Positions 10,330 through 19,127 of a stretch of DNA of 27,543 nucleotides are shown here, one piece after another. The stretch spans positions 1 to 27,543 of the forward strand of contig NW_005434628.1 in NCBI RefSeq assembly GCF_000315625.1, in the 5' to 3' direction. The DNA comes from Guillardia theta CCMP2712. Taxonomy: Eukaryota; Cryptophyceae; Pyrenomonadales; Geminigeraceae. The notes beneath the pieces were generated by a model, which was not told the DNA's origin, did not search any database, and worked only from the letters and a program-made list of their open reading frames with translations. The position numbers and the translations under genes were made by a program. Each line of letters starts with the position of its first letter. The first letter of the stretch is position 1.

Positions 10330-10818
10330 GAAGGTAAGATTCAATAGAAACCTGGGGGTAGGTGTGGGGGTGGATACACAGTTGAAAAGGAGGGGTGGGG
10401 GCGTTCGACAGATTGATGACGGGTGGTCAAGGCTAGATGAGAGGGTGGGTGGGTGTACTGACGGAGGTTGAGATCGATTCAAATCACTTCGGTTCAAATG
10501 GTTTTGCTGATCGACAGGGTGGGGTACTAATGAGCAAAGTGGGTGGGTAGAAACAAAGGGTCAGGAGGCCTAGATAGGCTTCAAAATCTTGAAGGTAATA
10601 GAGAAATATGAGAGGTGGAGGGGGGGGGAGGGATGTCCCAGGGAAACTTCCAGATTTTCAGGGGTGGGATCAGTGAGTATATGCTTGGGGGGTGACAACA
10701 GTAGGGGGTACCTTGGAACAGAATGGCGCTATGGACGGTGAACTGAAGCAAAGTTGGGAATGCGAAGAGAAGAGTCAGAGACAGAGTAGGAGTAAGAGAC
10801 AGAATCAGAATCAGAGTC

Positions 10819-10820
<2 letters not shown>

Positions 10821-10873
<53 letters not shown>
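10821..10873 (+). repeat. ACAG tetranucleotide microsatellite
   Basis: About 13 uninterrupted copies of a 4-bp ACAG/AGAC unit. It follows a looser AGTCAG/AATCAG-rich stretch. Open frames through it are meaningless Gln/Thr/Asp repeats. Confidence 0.95.
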
Positions 10874-11084
10874 GGGAGAGAATAAGCAAGCAGGAGCAGG
10901 AGCAGGAAAACGAGGACCATGGATGGTGGTAGAAGAAAGAAGATTGTTGGAAGAGAGCAAGAGAGGCAACAGGTGTGACTCAAAGGACTGAGATAGCAAA
11001 AAAACCCTTGTGCTGTTTCTGTTCGTGACGAGGAATTTCTTTCACTTGCACAGGCCTCACATCAGCACACCTGAGGCGTTGTCG

Positions 11085-12210
11085 ATGTCAGGAGCGAACA
11101 GCCCGGTAGCACTCCCATCGTCAGTCGCTGTGATGAACACCGAGAGCAACCCCAACGGTGTGTTTGTGACTCCAGGGAAGTCAGGACGACGACCCGACAC
11201 AGACATTCGAGCCCACGTCATTCCGATCTCCAAGATGGTGCGAGCCTCGGACGGGAGTGAGATCGTGAAGCAGGGGCACAAGTGTGTCTTCTGCCAGGGG
11301 AACAGCCCTGGCGGGGAGCGATGGGCCTCTATCTTTCCTGCCTCGCGATGGATCGAACATTTCGCGAAGCAGTGCACGGAGATCCCGTCGGAGGTGAAGG
11401 ACTCAGTCATCATGAAGCACCCCAACGTCCTCCTGCCGAAGCCAGCTGCGAAGCGATGCTCCTCCGACATGCATCCGGGATCGCCCAAGAAAGGAAAGGG
11501 CGGAAGGTCCTCGATACTCGACATGAAGTCTCATGTGGTGGAGATCAGCACCAAAGTGCAGAAGCCTGACGGCTCGTTCGAAGTCAAGGCCGGCCACAAA
11601 TGTGCTTTCTGTGAAGGAAACAGTGAAGGAGGCGTGCGGTGGGCGGCAGTCTTTCCGACGACTCGTTGGGTCGAGCATTTCTGTCGGCAATGCACGCAGA
11701 TACCAGCGGACATCAAGGAGGCGATCATCCAGGGGTTTCCGAGGCGGACCAAAGGGATGCCCATGGACAACCTCAACGACATGTCGCAGGTGCCGCACAG
11801 CCCCATGTGTCGCTTCCTGGCACTGACACACTTGCAGGAGGCGCTGGATGGCAATCAGAATGGAAGCTCGAAGAAGCCCAAGAAGTTCCTCTGCTCCGAG
11901 TGTGCCAACATCAGGGAGTACGTGATGCGCTGCCAGGCTGACATCGCGATCATTCAAGAAGCGATCCAAGACGCAGAAAGCCGGGTATCATCTGCTACGG
12001 ATGCAAGTGAGAGAGACTACTGGAGGGAAAAGGAGATTCTACTTCGACGAGAGAAAGTACAGCTGAGGGAGAAGGAGGCGAGCTTATGGAAACGATTACA
12101 AGGCAAGATCATTTACACGCCCTCTTTATACCATTGTCATGTCTATCCATGTTATTTTTTGATGTTATGTTTCAGGCGATGGAAATGACGTCACTTCGAC
12201 TGCAAGCTAA
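11085..12210 (+). CDS. Protein with two tandem BED-like zinc fingers and a coiled-coil tail
   Basis: A two-exon model (11085-12102 and 12176-12210) gives 350 residues. Two related units of about 70 residues each contain CxxC, a 21-residue spacer, then H-x4-C: Cys67, Cys70, His92, Cys97 and Cys173, Cys176, His198, Cys203. The spacing resembles BED-type fingers, which bind DNA in chromatin factors and hAT-type transposases, but no transposase domain follows. Each unit carries GHKC[VA]FC, RW and a W-[IV]-EHF motif. Residues 275-340 are highly charged and probably form a coiled coil; LCSEC near 270 may bind another metal. The only intron I see would use a GC donor (CAAG|GCAAG) with TTTCAG acceptor; without it the frame stops at 12188. 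The start is the first ATG after a likely acceptor. A nuclear DNA-binding role is an inference. Confidence 0.72.
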
Positions 12211-12263
12211 GAGCTGATTGCTCAGATGCAATTCCAAACCTCATCCAACCTTGTATATATGTG

Positions 12264-13444
12264 TCACTTACGCATAGATGTGATATATGATCCTTTCCCC
12301 TGTGATAATTCAGACGTTAATTTATGAAATCTTACCATTGCTCTCACCTCCATCACATCTGAAACCCACTCGCCGTCATATGCGTGTCCCTTCCAGGGGC
12401 CATCCCCCCACTGAAACCTGCCATGCTGAACCAGAAGATGAGGGAGGCAAGACACGGGAGAGACAGGGGGCTCTCTTACTCCGTGCTTCTTGTCGTTGTC
12501 GAACATTCCCTCGTACTTGTCGCCGTTTGCCAAGACTAGCAATCCATGACCTACCAAGCTTGTCATTCGCAACGAGAGCCTCAGCTATTTCTTGGAACAT
12601 GTTCAAGTCTGACTCCTTCTCCTACACTATCCTGACCTCCTGCACTCTCTTCTCACCGTGCCTATGGTCGTTCTTCCATGATCCCGTGTAGGTGCTTCCG
12701 TTTGCCCACGTCAGTGTGCCACGCCCCTCACGGACTCCTTCCTTCCAGTCGCCGGTGTAGACGTTGCTGGCGTTCATGCCAGAGTTTTCACCCCACCTGA
12801 TCAAGGTGTTACCGGGAACCAGACGATGGATATCTCTACGTGAATGTTCCTTGCCCGTGCTGAAGTCCATGAGCCCAGTCACCCTGCGCAAACAAACGAA
12901 CTTGAGACTGCCCGACAAAATAAGCAAACAATACCTCGTAAGAATCTCCGTTGGCCCACATCTGCTTCCCTTTGCCATGTTTCACGTTGTGTCTGAAGCC
13001 TCCCTCGTATCTTATCATCATGTTAGAGACGAGAGAGCACACACGTGACGCACTTATCGCCTTGGGGAGTGCAAAACTTTCCTATTCCTTCCTGAACATC
13101 CTGGGAGCAAGCCTCGTCAGGGGTTATCCAGCAGACAGTGTAGTAAGATACATCAAGCCAGTCGCCCTCATACGTGTCACCATTAGCCCAGGTGAACTTG
13201 CCATATCCATGTCTTCTCCCTGCCTTGAACGCGCCATCGTATCTGCACCCTCAGTCATCTGTGTTGGCCGAGCGGCTTTCACGCCCTACCTTGCCCCATC
13301 TTGTACTGTCCATGCCTCGTGTGCAGGAGAAGGAGGAGTCTCGCTTTGAGGAGGAGGAGGAGGAGGAGGAGGAGCCTCTTCAGGCTCGATGACAGTACCT
13401 TTCGCTGACTTCTTTCCACGCAAGCAAGAGCTAAAGCAGCCCAT
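12264..13444 (-). CDS. Eight-repeat MORN protein with a myristoyl/palmitoyl-type N-terminus, nine exons
   Basis: Exons (minus strand) read 13444-13290, 13242-13152, 13100-13054, 13010-12935, 12883-12840, 12796-12657, 12550-12480, 12425-12348 and 12299-12264. Phases join without conflict into 245 residues. After a proline stretch there are eight MORN units, each starting Y-x-G and usually with HG or EG in the middle (for example YDGAFKAGRRHGYGKFTWAN and YEGMFDNDKKHGHGRFQWGD). MORN repeats bind membranes or scaffold partners, often at the cell cortex, basal body or flagellum. The protein begins MGCFSSC, the classic context for N-myristoylation on Gly2 and palmitoylation on Cys3, so membrane attachment is likely. 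The last codons overlap a perfect donor (GTAAGT at 12270), so the true C-terminus might lie in a further exon; the simple stop at 12264 is preferred. Confidence 0.85.
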
Positions 13445-13730
13445 CGCAACGGCTTGTTGAGTTGAACTTGAGGAGAATTCAAATGTCTCTGACTAGAAGC
13501 AACGCCTGCTCAACTAAGTGCAGTAGTGTATCTCCTACGAGCTCTTCGTATGCTTGCCTTCTTCTCCCTCCCTCACTTCCCGTCCCTCGTCCAACTTGCA
13601 GTCCACATTGTGCTTCGACCGTTGGAACCAACAGGACCACCCTAAACCCCAAATGAAGATACCAGTAAAGCCTTTGAGCTTTCCAAAAACACTTCAAACT
13701 TTTGTTATTTGAAAGTTTTCACTCAAATTT

Positions 13731-13755
13731 GTTTACTCAACTCTGTTGAGTAAAC
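13731..13755. repeat. Perfect 11-bp inverted repeat
   Basis: The arms GTTTACTCAAC and GTTGAGTAAAC are exact reverse complements separated by TCT. Half of the motif (TTTACTCAAC) recurs at about 13818-13827, and TTGAGTAAA recurs near 20131. It may be a protein-binding palindrome or the centre of a small decayed foldback element. Confidence 0.85.
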
Positions 13756-14019
13756 GAAGGTGTTTAAAAAATGAAAAGTGGCCGGGTGCTGCCTTCGATC
13801 TGATTTTGACTAGAAGTTTTACTCAACAGTGCACATGTTAGTACCACTTCCACGGGGGTGGACCACCGGGGGTGGTATAGGAATTTCAAAAGGATGATGT
13901 AGGGGTACTGAAAGGGGATTGGGCATGGGTGGGTAGGAGTGTGGAGAAGGGGTGGGGTCATCATGTAATTCGAAGAGACACTCGCGCCTCTTAGAAGATG
14001 CAGGAAAATGACGAAGCGC

Positions 14020-14081
14020 GAGAACGATGATGATGGATGGGATGTGAATTGAGAACGATGATGATGGATGGGATGTGAATT
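14020..14081 (+). repeat. 31-bp tandem duplication
   Basis: Two exact head-to-tail copies of a 31-bp unit beginning GAGAACGATGATGATGG, followed by the first bases of a third copy. This is a recent duplication in non-coding DNA. Confidence 0.9.
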
Positions 14082-14608
14082 GAGAACACGCACGGTTGAT
14101 GTGACAGTGCAGGACAATAGGGCTGCATGATAAGAGGATATCGTGCGTAGAGAGTTGGATAGATGGAACGGCAACGAGAATTTGGGGGTTAGACTTTGTT
14201 TATCAGTGCAGGCTGGATGTATGTTGAAAACTTTGATTAGGCGGAAGGGCAGGAGTGTTGGGGTTAACTACTGATACGAGCTCCTCTTCCTTCTGATTGT
14301 TGGCTTACATGTGTGACTCGAGTTTAGCGTGAGGAGAGATGAAATATTTCTAGACGTTTCGAAGTGAGATCAGTTTGCTCTTAAGACTGACTCTCCCGGC
14401 AATCGCACAAACGCAAAATGGCCTGAGCAAGCTTGAAGGATATTACAGATTCATTTTTTTCTTTAGATCTGCATGTTGTCAGAGGGAAACAAAGTTTTGT
14501 AGTTGGGTTCTTGATAGTTCGAAGAGCTTGCCTTCAGAGAAGTGCAGAGAGCAGTCCATCAACGTCTACGTTTCAATGTCTAAGTGATAGTGTCTGATTA
14601 GTTGCAGG

Positions 14609-14888
14609 ATGTTTTTCGGATTCAACGTGTTTGATCCAAGCCACTCTCCCGCGGTCAACGCGCACCAGGAGTCATACAACTCCGGCTTCACGTCCAGCGC
14701 TGTAAGCATGTTCCTCTCCTTCCCCTCCTCTCACCTCGCGTCCTCAGCTGGGTCAGAAGAAGTCCAAGTGGGGCGCTGCTAGTGGCAGCAAGAGCCTGGC
14801 TCAGTCCATGAGGTGAGAGATGGGAGGGCGTGAGGGAGGTAACGCTGGTGTCAGGGTGTTCGACGAGTCCTTCAAGGGAGCTTACTAG
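14609..14888 (+). CDS. Small conserved-looking protein of 63 residues, three exons, unknown function
   Basis: Exons 14609-14701, 14748-14812 and 14855-14888 join in phase through two 42-46 nt GT-AG introns. The product begins MFFGFNVFDPSHSPAV, continues with a basic segment (LGQKKSKWGAASG) and ends VFDESFKGAY. I do not recognise the family. Support for a real gene comes from two clean introns with strong donors (gtaagc, gtgaga), a GC-biased third codon position like the neighbouring genes, and a polyadenylation signal about 95 bases after the stop. A splice acceptor (GTTGCAG) lies directly before the ATG, so upstream exons may be untranslated or may extend the protein. No signal peptide or membrane segment is visible. 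Confidence 0.68.
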
Positions 14889-14983
14889 GGGGTATTGTTT
14901 CGATTCCTCTTCTCGAGGATCTCTTCACGTGGCTGCTCTGAGGCGGTTTTCCCGCGCTTGTTGCGTTTCAAGTGTTGACATGC

Positions 14984-14989
14984 AATAAA
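14984..14989 (+). promoter_or_regulatory. AATAAA polyadenylation signal
   Basis: A canonical AATAAA (in TGCAATAAAG) lies 95 bases downstream of the stop of the small three-exon gene, on the same strand, which supports that gene model. Confidence 0.6.
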
Positions 14990-15128
14990 GTTTGCTAACT
15001 GCTATGATGCCGCGCTTCCGCTCATCGTTCTCGCCATCAGCTTGCTCTGCAACTTGATCCGGTCATGTGATGTCATGGAAGTTGCTCTGCCAGCCTTTTA
15101 CAAGTCCGTCAAGCTCGCAAGTCAGTCC

Positions 15129-16474
15129 TCACTCTGAAGGTGTCGCAGCAGATCTCAGCCTTTCCGACTTGTCGTTGGGTCTCTTAGCCTTCTTGGCTCC
15201 ATCTCGCGACCCTCTGCGTTCAGTCAACCCTCATCTCCCTCCTCCTGCTCTCACCCTGTCTGTGTCTGCGACCTCCCTGCGGGCGTGTTAGGCCTCAACT
15301 TCACCAAGTAGAGCGAGTCTTCGCCTCTGCGAACATTCTGACGAATGCACATCAGAGAGCCGGCAGCACAAGTCTTGGAGGAGAGTCATGAGAGGAAGCA
15401 AAATCACCGGATTGAACAAGGTTGAACCGCAGGTGTCAACCTGGGTGCCATCTTCCACCTCGAGGAGAAAGTCACCGCGGACAGCAAGTTCCTGCTCCCA
15501 TATCAGTCGCAGCAGGCAACGACGAGGATCTCACAGTCGAGATAAGGAGCTTGACCTCATGGGGAGAGAGATCCCCAGGGATGGAAACCTCGCCCAGGAG
15601 CTGATAGAAGCTCAGCACAAGTTTCCCATCATCTCGCATCGTCTTCTCACGTCGTCTGGCTTGCCTTGCGCTCGCGACCAGCTGAGGCATCTCTTAGTCG
15701 AGGGCAGCCAAAGGAACCAAAGCGGACATGAGGAAGTTCCTTGAGGTGGAGCAGCCGCTGGGAAGCTGCTGGAGAGGATTGTGAGGCAACAGCACTGGCG
15801 TCTCCTCTGGGCGGTAGACGATCGCGTACAGTGACTGCAGGTCTCGCATCAGCACGAGCTCGCATGACTCGCTAGGCCTACCGGCGGAGGCATCGCGTCG
15901 TCGCTGACCCTCCATTCCCACACTCCCTCGCGTCCGACCCTCCGCCTCCTCGCCACGTGAAGTTTGTCGTGACGTTTGAGATGGCGGCGAAGCGACCTGC
16001 TCCAACTGTAGGAGGATCGTCGAAGAGTGTGAAGGTTTGAATCTTCTGCGAAGGAGGTCAAGGCAGGCCAGCAGGAGCAGGAGTCACTTGTCTCTTGCGA
16101 CTCCAAGAAGATCTGTGTCGTCCCGTCACTGCAGCCACAGCAGGATGGCTTACCTTGAGCTCCTCCTCATCCTTGAAACTCACTCTGATCGCCTCCCCCC
16201 TGGCAGTGCTCTCAGACTTGTCTCCCCTCATCCTCCCTTACTTGTCTCCGCATAGGGGATTCAAGCATCCCATCAAAGCAGCATCACCAGTTGCCGGTAG
16301 CCCATGCACATCACAACCGACATCGGCCATGCATCCCTTGCACCTCCAAGCAAAAAAGCTCCTCGCGCAATTCCTTGCTTCTCCCACTTGCACCCCATTG
16401 ATGCCATCCTGCACATGCCCATCTTTTGGAGTCGCGACTGTAAGCACCTCGAACCCTTGTGATTCTGTGTCCAT
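15129..16474 (-). CDS. Unrecognised protein of about 300 residues, eight exons
   Basis: I do not recognise the product, but the exon structure is convincing. Minus-strand exons 16474-16242, 16199-16154, 16045-15974, 15903-15718, 15681-15535, 15491-15441, 15337-15255 and 15213-15129 join in phase with no internal stop. Exon 1 contains CKGC and a later CLNPLC, a spacing that could bind zinc. Segments that read like folded protein include IRVSFKDEEELK, IQTFTLFDDPPTVGAGRF, LVLMRDLQSLYAIVYRPEE, KLVLSFYQLLGEVSIPGD and ELAVRGDFLLEVEDGTQ. The tail is basic (GAKKAKRPNDKSERLR). The ATG has an A at -3, but an acceptor-like TTGCAG lies just upstream, so a further 5' exon is possible. Exon 7 could instead start at 15373 (12 more residues in frame), and the third intron (15973-15904) is the least certain. 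Confidence 0.6.
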
Positions 16475-16597
16475 TGTATCTGCAACAGTAAGACTTGAAT
16501 TGGTAGGTGAAAGCCCTGCGTAGGGCCACTTTCTTCACCCCTGTACATGCTAATTCCAACATTTACAACAACTCTTCATACCTCAATCGAATTGTCC

Positions 16598-16795
16598 CCT
16601 CCACTCCTCTCCTCTCCTCTCCTCTCCTCTCCTCTCCTCTCCTCTCCTCCTCGCCCTCCCCTCCCTCCCTCTCCCCTCCTCTCGCCTCTTCTCCTACCCT
16701 CAACTCTCCCCTCCCCAAACCTCCCCTCCCCTCCCCTCCCCTCCCCTCCCCCCCCTCTCCCCTCCCCTCCTCTCCCCTCCCCTCGCTGTCTCCAT
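16598..16795 (+). repeat. CTCCT / CCTCCC pyrimidine tract
   Basis: About 200 bases of almost pure C/T on the plus strand, starting with around nine CTCCT units and continuing as CCCTCC-type repeats. It separates the unknown minus-strand gene from a GC-rich patch. Long open frames across it on both strands are repeats of Ser/Pro/Leu or Gly/Glu/Arg and are not coding. Confidence 0.9.
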
Positions 16796-16799
16796 CCAT

Positions 16800-17395
16800 T
16801 TTGACTACCTGGGCGGTCTGGTGTCGCTTGGTCCCACTGATCGGACCGTACGAGCAGGCTGGCCGGGCCGCGGCACTCGGGGGCCGCTCTGCCGGGCCGG
16901 GGGTCAGGTGCCACGGTGAGTGACTGGCCGGGCCGGCGCCGTGATCGACTTCCCGGGCGACTCGCCGGGCCGCCTGTAGGCCTGAGAAACCGTGGGCGCG
17001 TCTCACTCAGTGGATTTGGTTCGCCGGCCAATGTGGTAGGACAGCACAGCGATGCTGGTAGAGTATGAGGGTTCGTCTCTCTGTCTTTCTGGTCCATCCG
17101 TCGAGTCGCTTGATGAGGCAACAAGAGTCAGCTAGCGGCAGTTCACCCGTACGTCTCCGATGCTCCTTTATCTTACGCTTTATGCCTGACGAGTCTATTT
17201 CTCGGAAGGAGGGCCCAAACCGCTGGCACCTTCCGCCGGAGTCCGCCGGATGGTGAAGAAGTTGAAGAAGCCTCCCGGGCCGGATGGGCCCTGAGTCAGT
17301 GAGTCACGGAGCCTCTCCGGGCCGTGCAGTGCCTTCAAGAGTCGGATGACCGTGCCTGGAGCCTTGGAGTGTCTTCTCAGACTGTTGCGGGCACG
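16800..17395. repeat. GC-rich dispersed-repeat patch
   Basis: No gene is supported. The patch is rich in GCCGGGCCG and CCGGGC words (16860-16980 and 17270-17330). The 13-mer GATCGGACCGTAC at about 16838 recurs at about 23344, and both copies sit among GGGCCGG-type sequence. Composition differs sharply from the pyrimidine tract before it and from the Zn2Cys6 gene after it. It probably represents remnants of the GC-rich repeats that dominate 23.0-24.9 kb. Confidence 0.5.
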
Positions 17396-19127
17396 TCACG
17401 ACCTCGCTCGCGCCTTCTCTTCTAGGATCTTCTCCGCATGCTCCACCAATGGCTGGAACATCCGCTCCAAATCCCTTCCCAGCGCCTCCAGTCGCTGCAT
17501 CCCTTGCTTCGACTTCTGCATCCCCAAGATCGTCGCCCCCTGCCCCCTCCCTGTCAGTCCCTCCCCTCTCCCTCTGACTCACTCTCTGCCTCCTCACCGC
17601 AAACATGTCCGCCTCGAAGTCGTTCAGCAATGTATCGTAGTCTCTTCCCCCGCACATGTGCTTCTCGAACAAGGCCGAGGGACTGCCCGCGGGCTCTTTG
17701 GAGGCAATGAAGCTGTCCTTGTCCACCTGCGGCATTCTCTCCCGTCAGCCCCTTCCATCTACTCCCTCCCACCTCATCTCAAGTTTCTTTCGTTCATCCA
17801 TTTCTGATCCTTTTCGTCTGCATCCATCCCAATTCATCGCTTGTCTCTCATCTCCCCAACTCTCCCTTTTGTTCCTTTTGTTGCCCAATTTTACCTTTCC
17901 TCTCCCTCACTGCTACAACTTGTAGACACTCTACCCCTCCTCTCCCCTCCCCCTCCCTGTTCCTTTCTCCGCATTCAACTCTGTCTCTGTCGCATTGCAA
18001 GACATCATTGATGATTATCTTTCCTCCCTCCGATCCCCCCCCCTCTCTTTCGCCTCATCTCTCCACGCACTCACTGGAAGCACGTATGACTTCATCGCCT
18101 TCACCCGCCCATGACAGTCGAACTCCTGTTGCTGCACAAACTTCGCCAACAAGCAGCTCGTATCACCATGTTTGTCTCCCAGGTTTCGCACACGAATGGG
18201 GAGAACCAGGGGCTGTCCTGGGCTCGTCGCGTACAACCACGTCCCGAACATCACGTAGCAGAAGTACTCAAACTCCGTCGTGACCAGTGACAGCTCCCTG
18301 TTCGCGATCCTCGCCAGTACCTCCTCCGCGTGCAGTCCGACGATCTTGCACAGAGTATCCGATATGTACACGTGCGCTCGCTTCCCCGTAGACGGATGCA
18401 GATGCTGCTTGACCGTCCCGAAGCTCTGATCCCTGTAGAACGCTCGCTCAAGCTCCAGATCTTGCTCCGACACTGTCTCGCTCTCCATCAGCAGCTGCCG
18501 CTGCAGCCCTCGACCTTGCTTCTCTACCAGGTCCGCCACGAGGATCTCGATCGCGTGCAGTGCCCGTCGGGTCACCTGCTGCAGATGCCCAGGAAGCGAG
18601 ACGAAGATGTTCATCAGCTCCTGCGAGCTGAAGCCGAACTCCCAGTGCCTCGCCAGCACTCGATCTGGCCAGCCCATGGAGTTCATGTGGTCCCGCAGCA
18701 GCGACGGCTTGTCGAAGGACAGGCTTCGGATCCAGAAGTCAAGCGGCTTTTCTATCTCCACATTCTGCCAACCATGTGGGTCTACAGCTCCCGCATGTGG
18801 TTTCATCCATACTTGCATAGCCTCTTCTTCTGCTCCTCCACCTCGTTCACCCTGCCGTGAGTGCAGCACATTCATGCTCGGAGATGTTGACTCTGACTCG
18901 TCGTCGCACTCCTCCACCTCAAGGCCCTCCTCGTTGTCCAACGTGTTCACCCGCATCAGCCGCAGCTCGTCATACGTACATGCAGAATCTCGCTTCAGGC
19001 GCTTGCAGCGAGAGCAAGGACGAGCTTCGTCGCACTTTGCCTTCGCCTTCTTGCAAACTGTACAAGAGTTGGAGCCTCTAAGCCTCAAGACCTTCTCCTC
19101 CTGCACTCTGATACAGCTTGCTTCCAT
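17396..19127 (-). CDS. Fungal-type Zn2Cys6 binuclear-cluster regulator with a PAS-like domain
   Basis: Residues 22-50 form a Zn(II)2Cys6 cluster with spacing C-x2-C-x6-C-x5-C-x2-C-x8-C (Cys22, 25, 32, 38, 41, 50) and the usual basic residues between cysteines (CKKAKAKC, CKRLKRD). Such clusters bind CGG-containing DNA in fungal regulators. Residues from about 255 on (HVYISDTLCKIVGLHAEEVL, then LSLVTTEFEYF) resemble a PAS fold, as in the fungal ERT1/AcuK group. Exon 1 is 19127-18075, ending at a strong donor (GTGAGTGCG). In-phase exons 17726-17598 and 17515-17396 plausibly supply the C-terminus (ending EEKARARS), for 433 residues. The intervening intron (352 nt, purine-rich on this strand) is unusually long here. 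If it is not used, exon 1 ends at 18015 and the two small exons form a separate gene. A role as a nuclear transcription factor is inferred from the domain. Confidence 0.78.

Larger units (their letters stand above)
9905..11084. other. Repeat-rich spacer between AP-1 mu and the BED-like gene
   Basis: No gene is supported. The region lies between two divergent genes, so both promoters should be within it. It holds a GA-rich tract (about 10025-10130), a telomere-like array (10281-10329), an ACAG microsatellite (10821-10873) and GGGTACC/GGGGTAC words near 10520 and 10708. A splice-acceptor-like sequence (TTTCACTTGCACAG, ending at 11053) just before the downstream start suggests a 5' UTR intron. 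Confidence 0.6.
13445..14608. other. AT-richer spacer with a palindrome and a tandem duplication
   Basis: No gene is supported between the MORN start and the small gene at 14609. Visible structures are a perfect inverted repeat (13731-13755, GTTTACTCAAC with a 3-base loop), a GC patch near 13850-13876 containing CCACGGGGGTGG and CCACCGGGGGTGG, a 31-bp tandem duplication (14020-14081), and GGGGTAC/GGGTGGG words near 13905-13960. The last 300 bases before 14609 contain possible 5' UTR exons (acceptor TTAGTTGCAG just before the start codon). Confidence 0.55.

Noticed and set aside
10281-10873. Possible CRISPR-like or satellite array
   Set aside because: The repeats are 4-5 bp microsatellites without spacers, and the genome is eukaryotic.
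16082-16153. Extra exon (IFLESQE) in the unknown minus-strand gene
   Set aside because: Including it breaks the phase with the following exon. Splicing 16154 directly to 16045 keeps frame through all eight exons.
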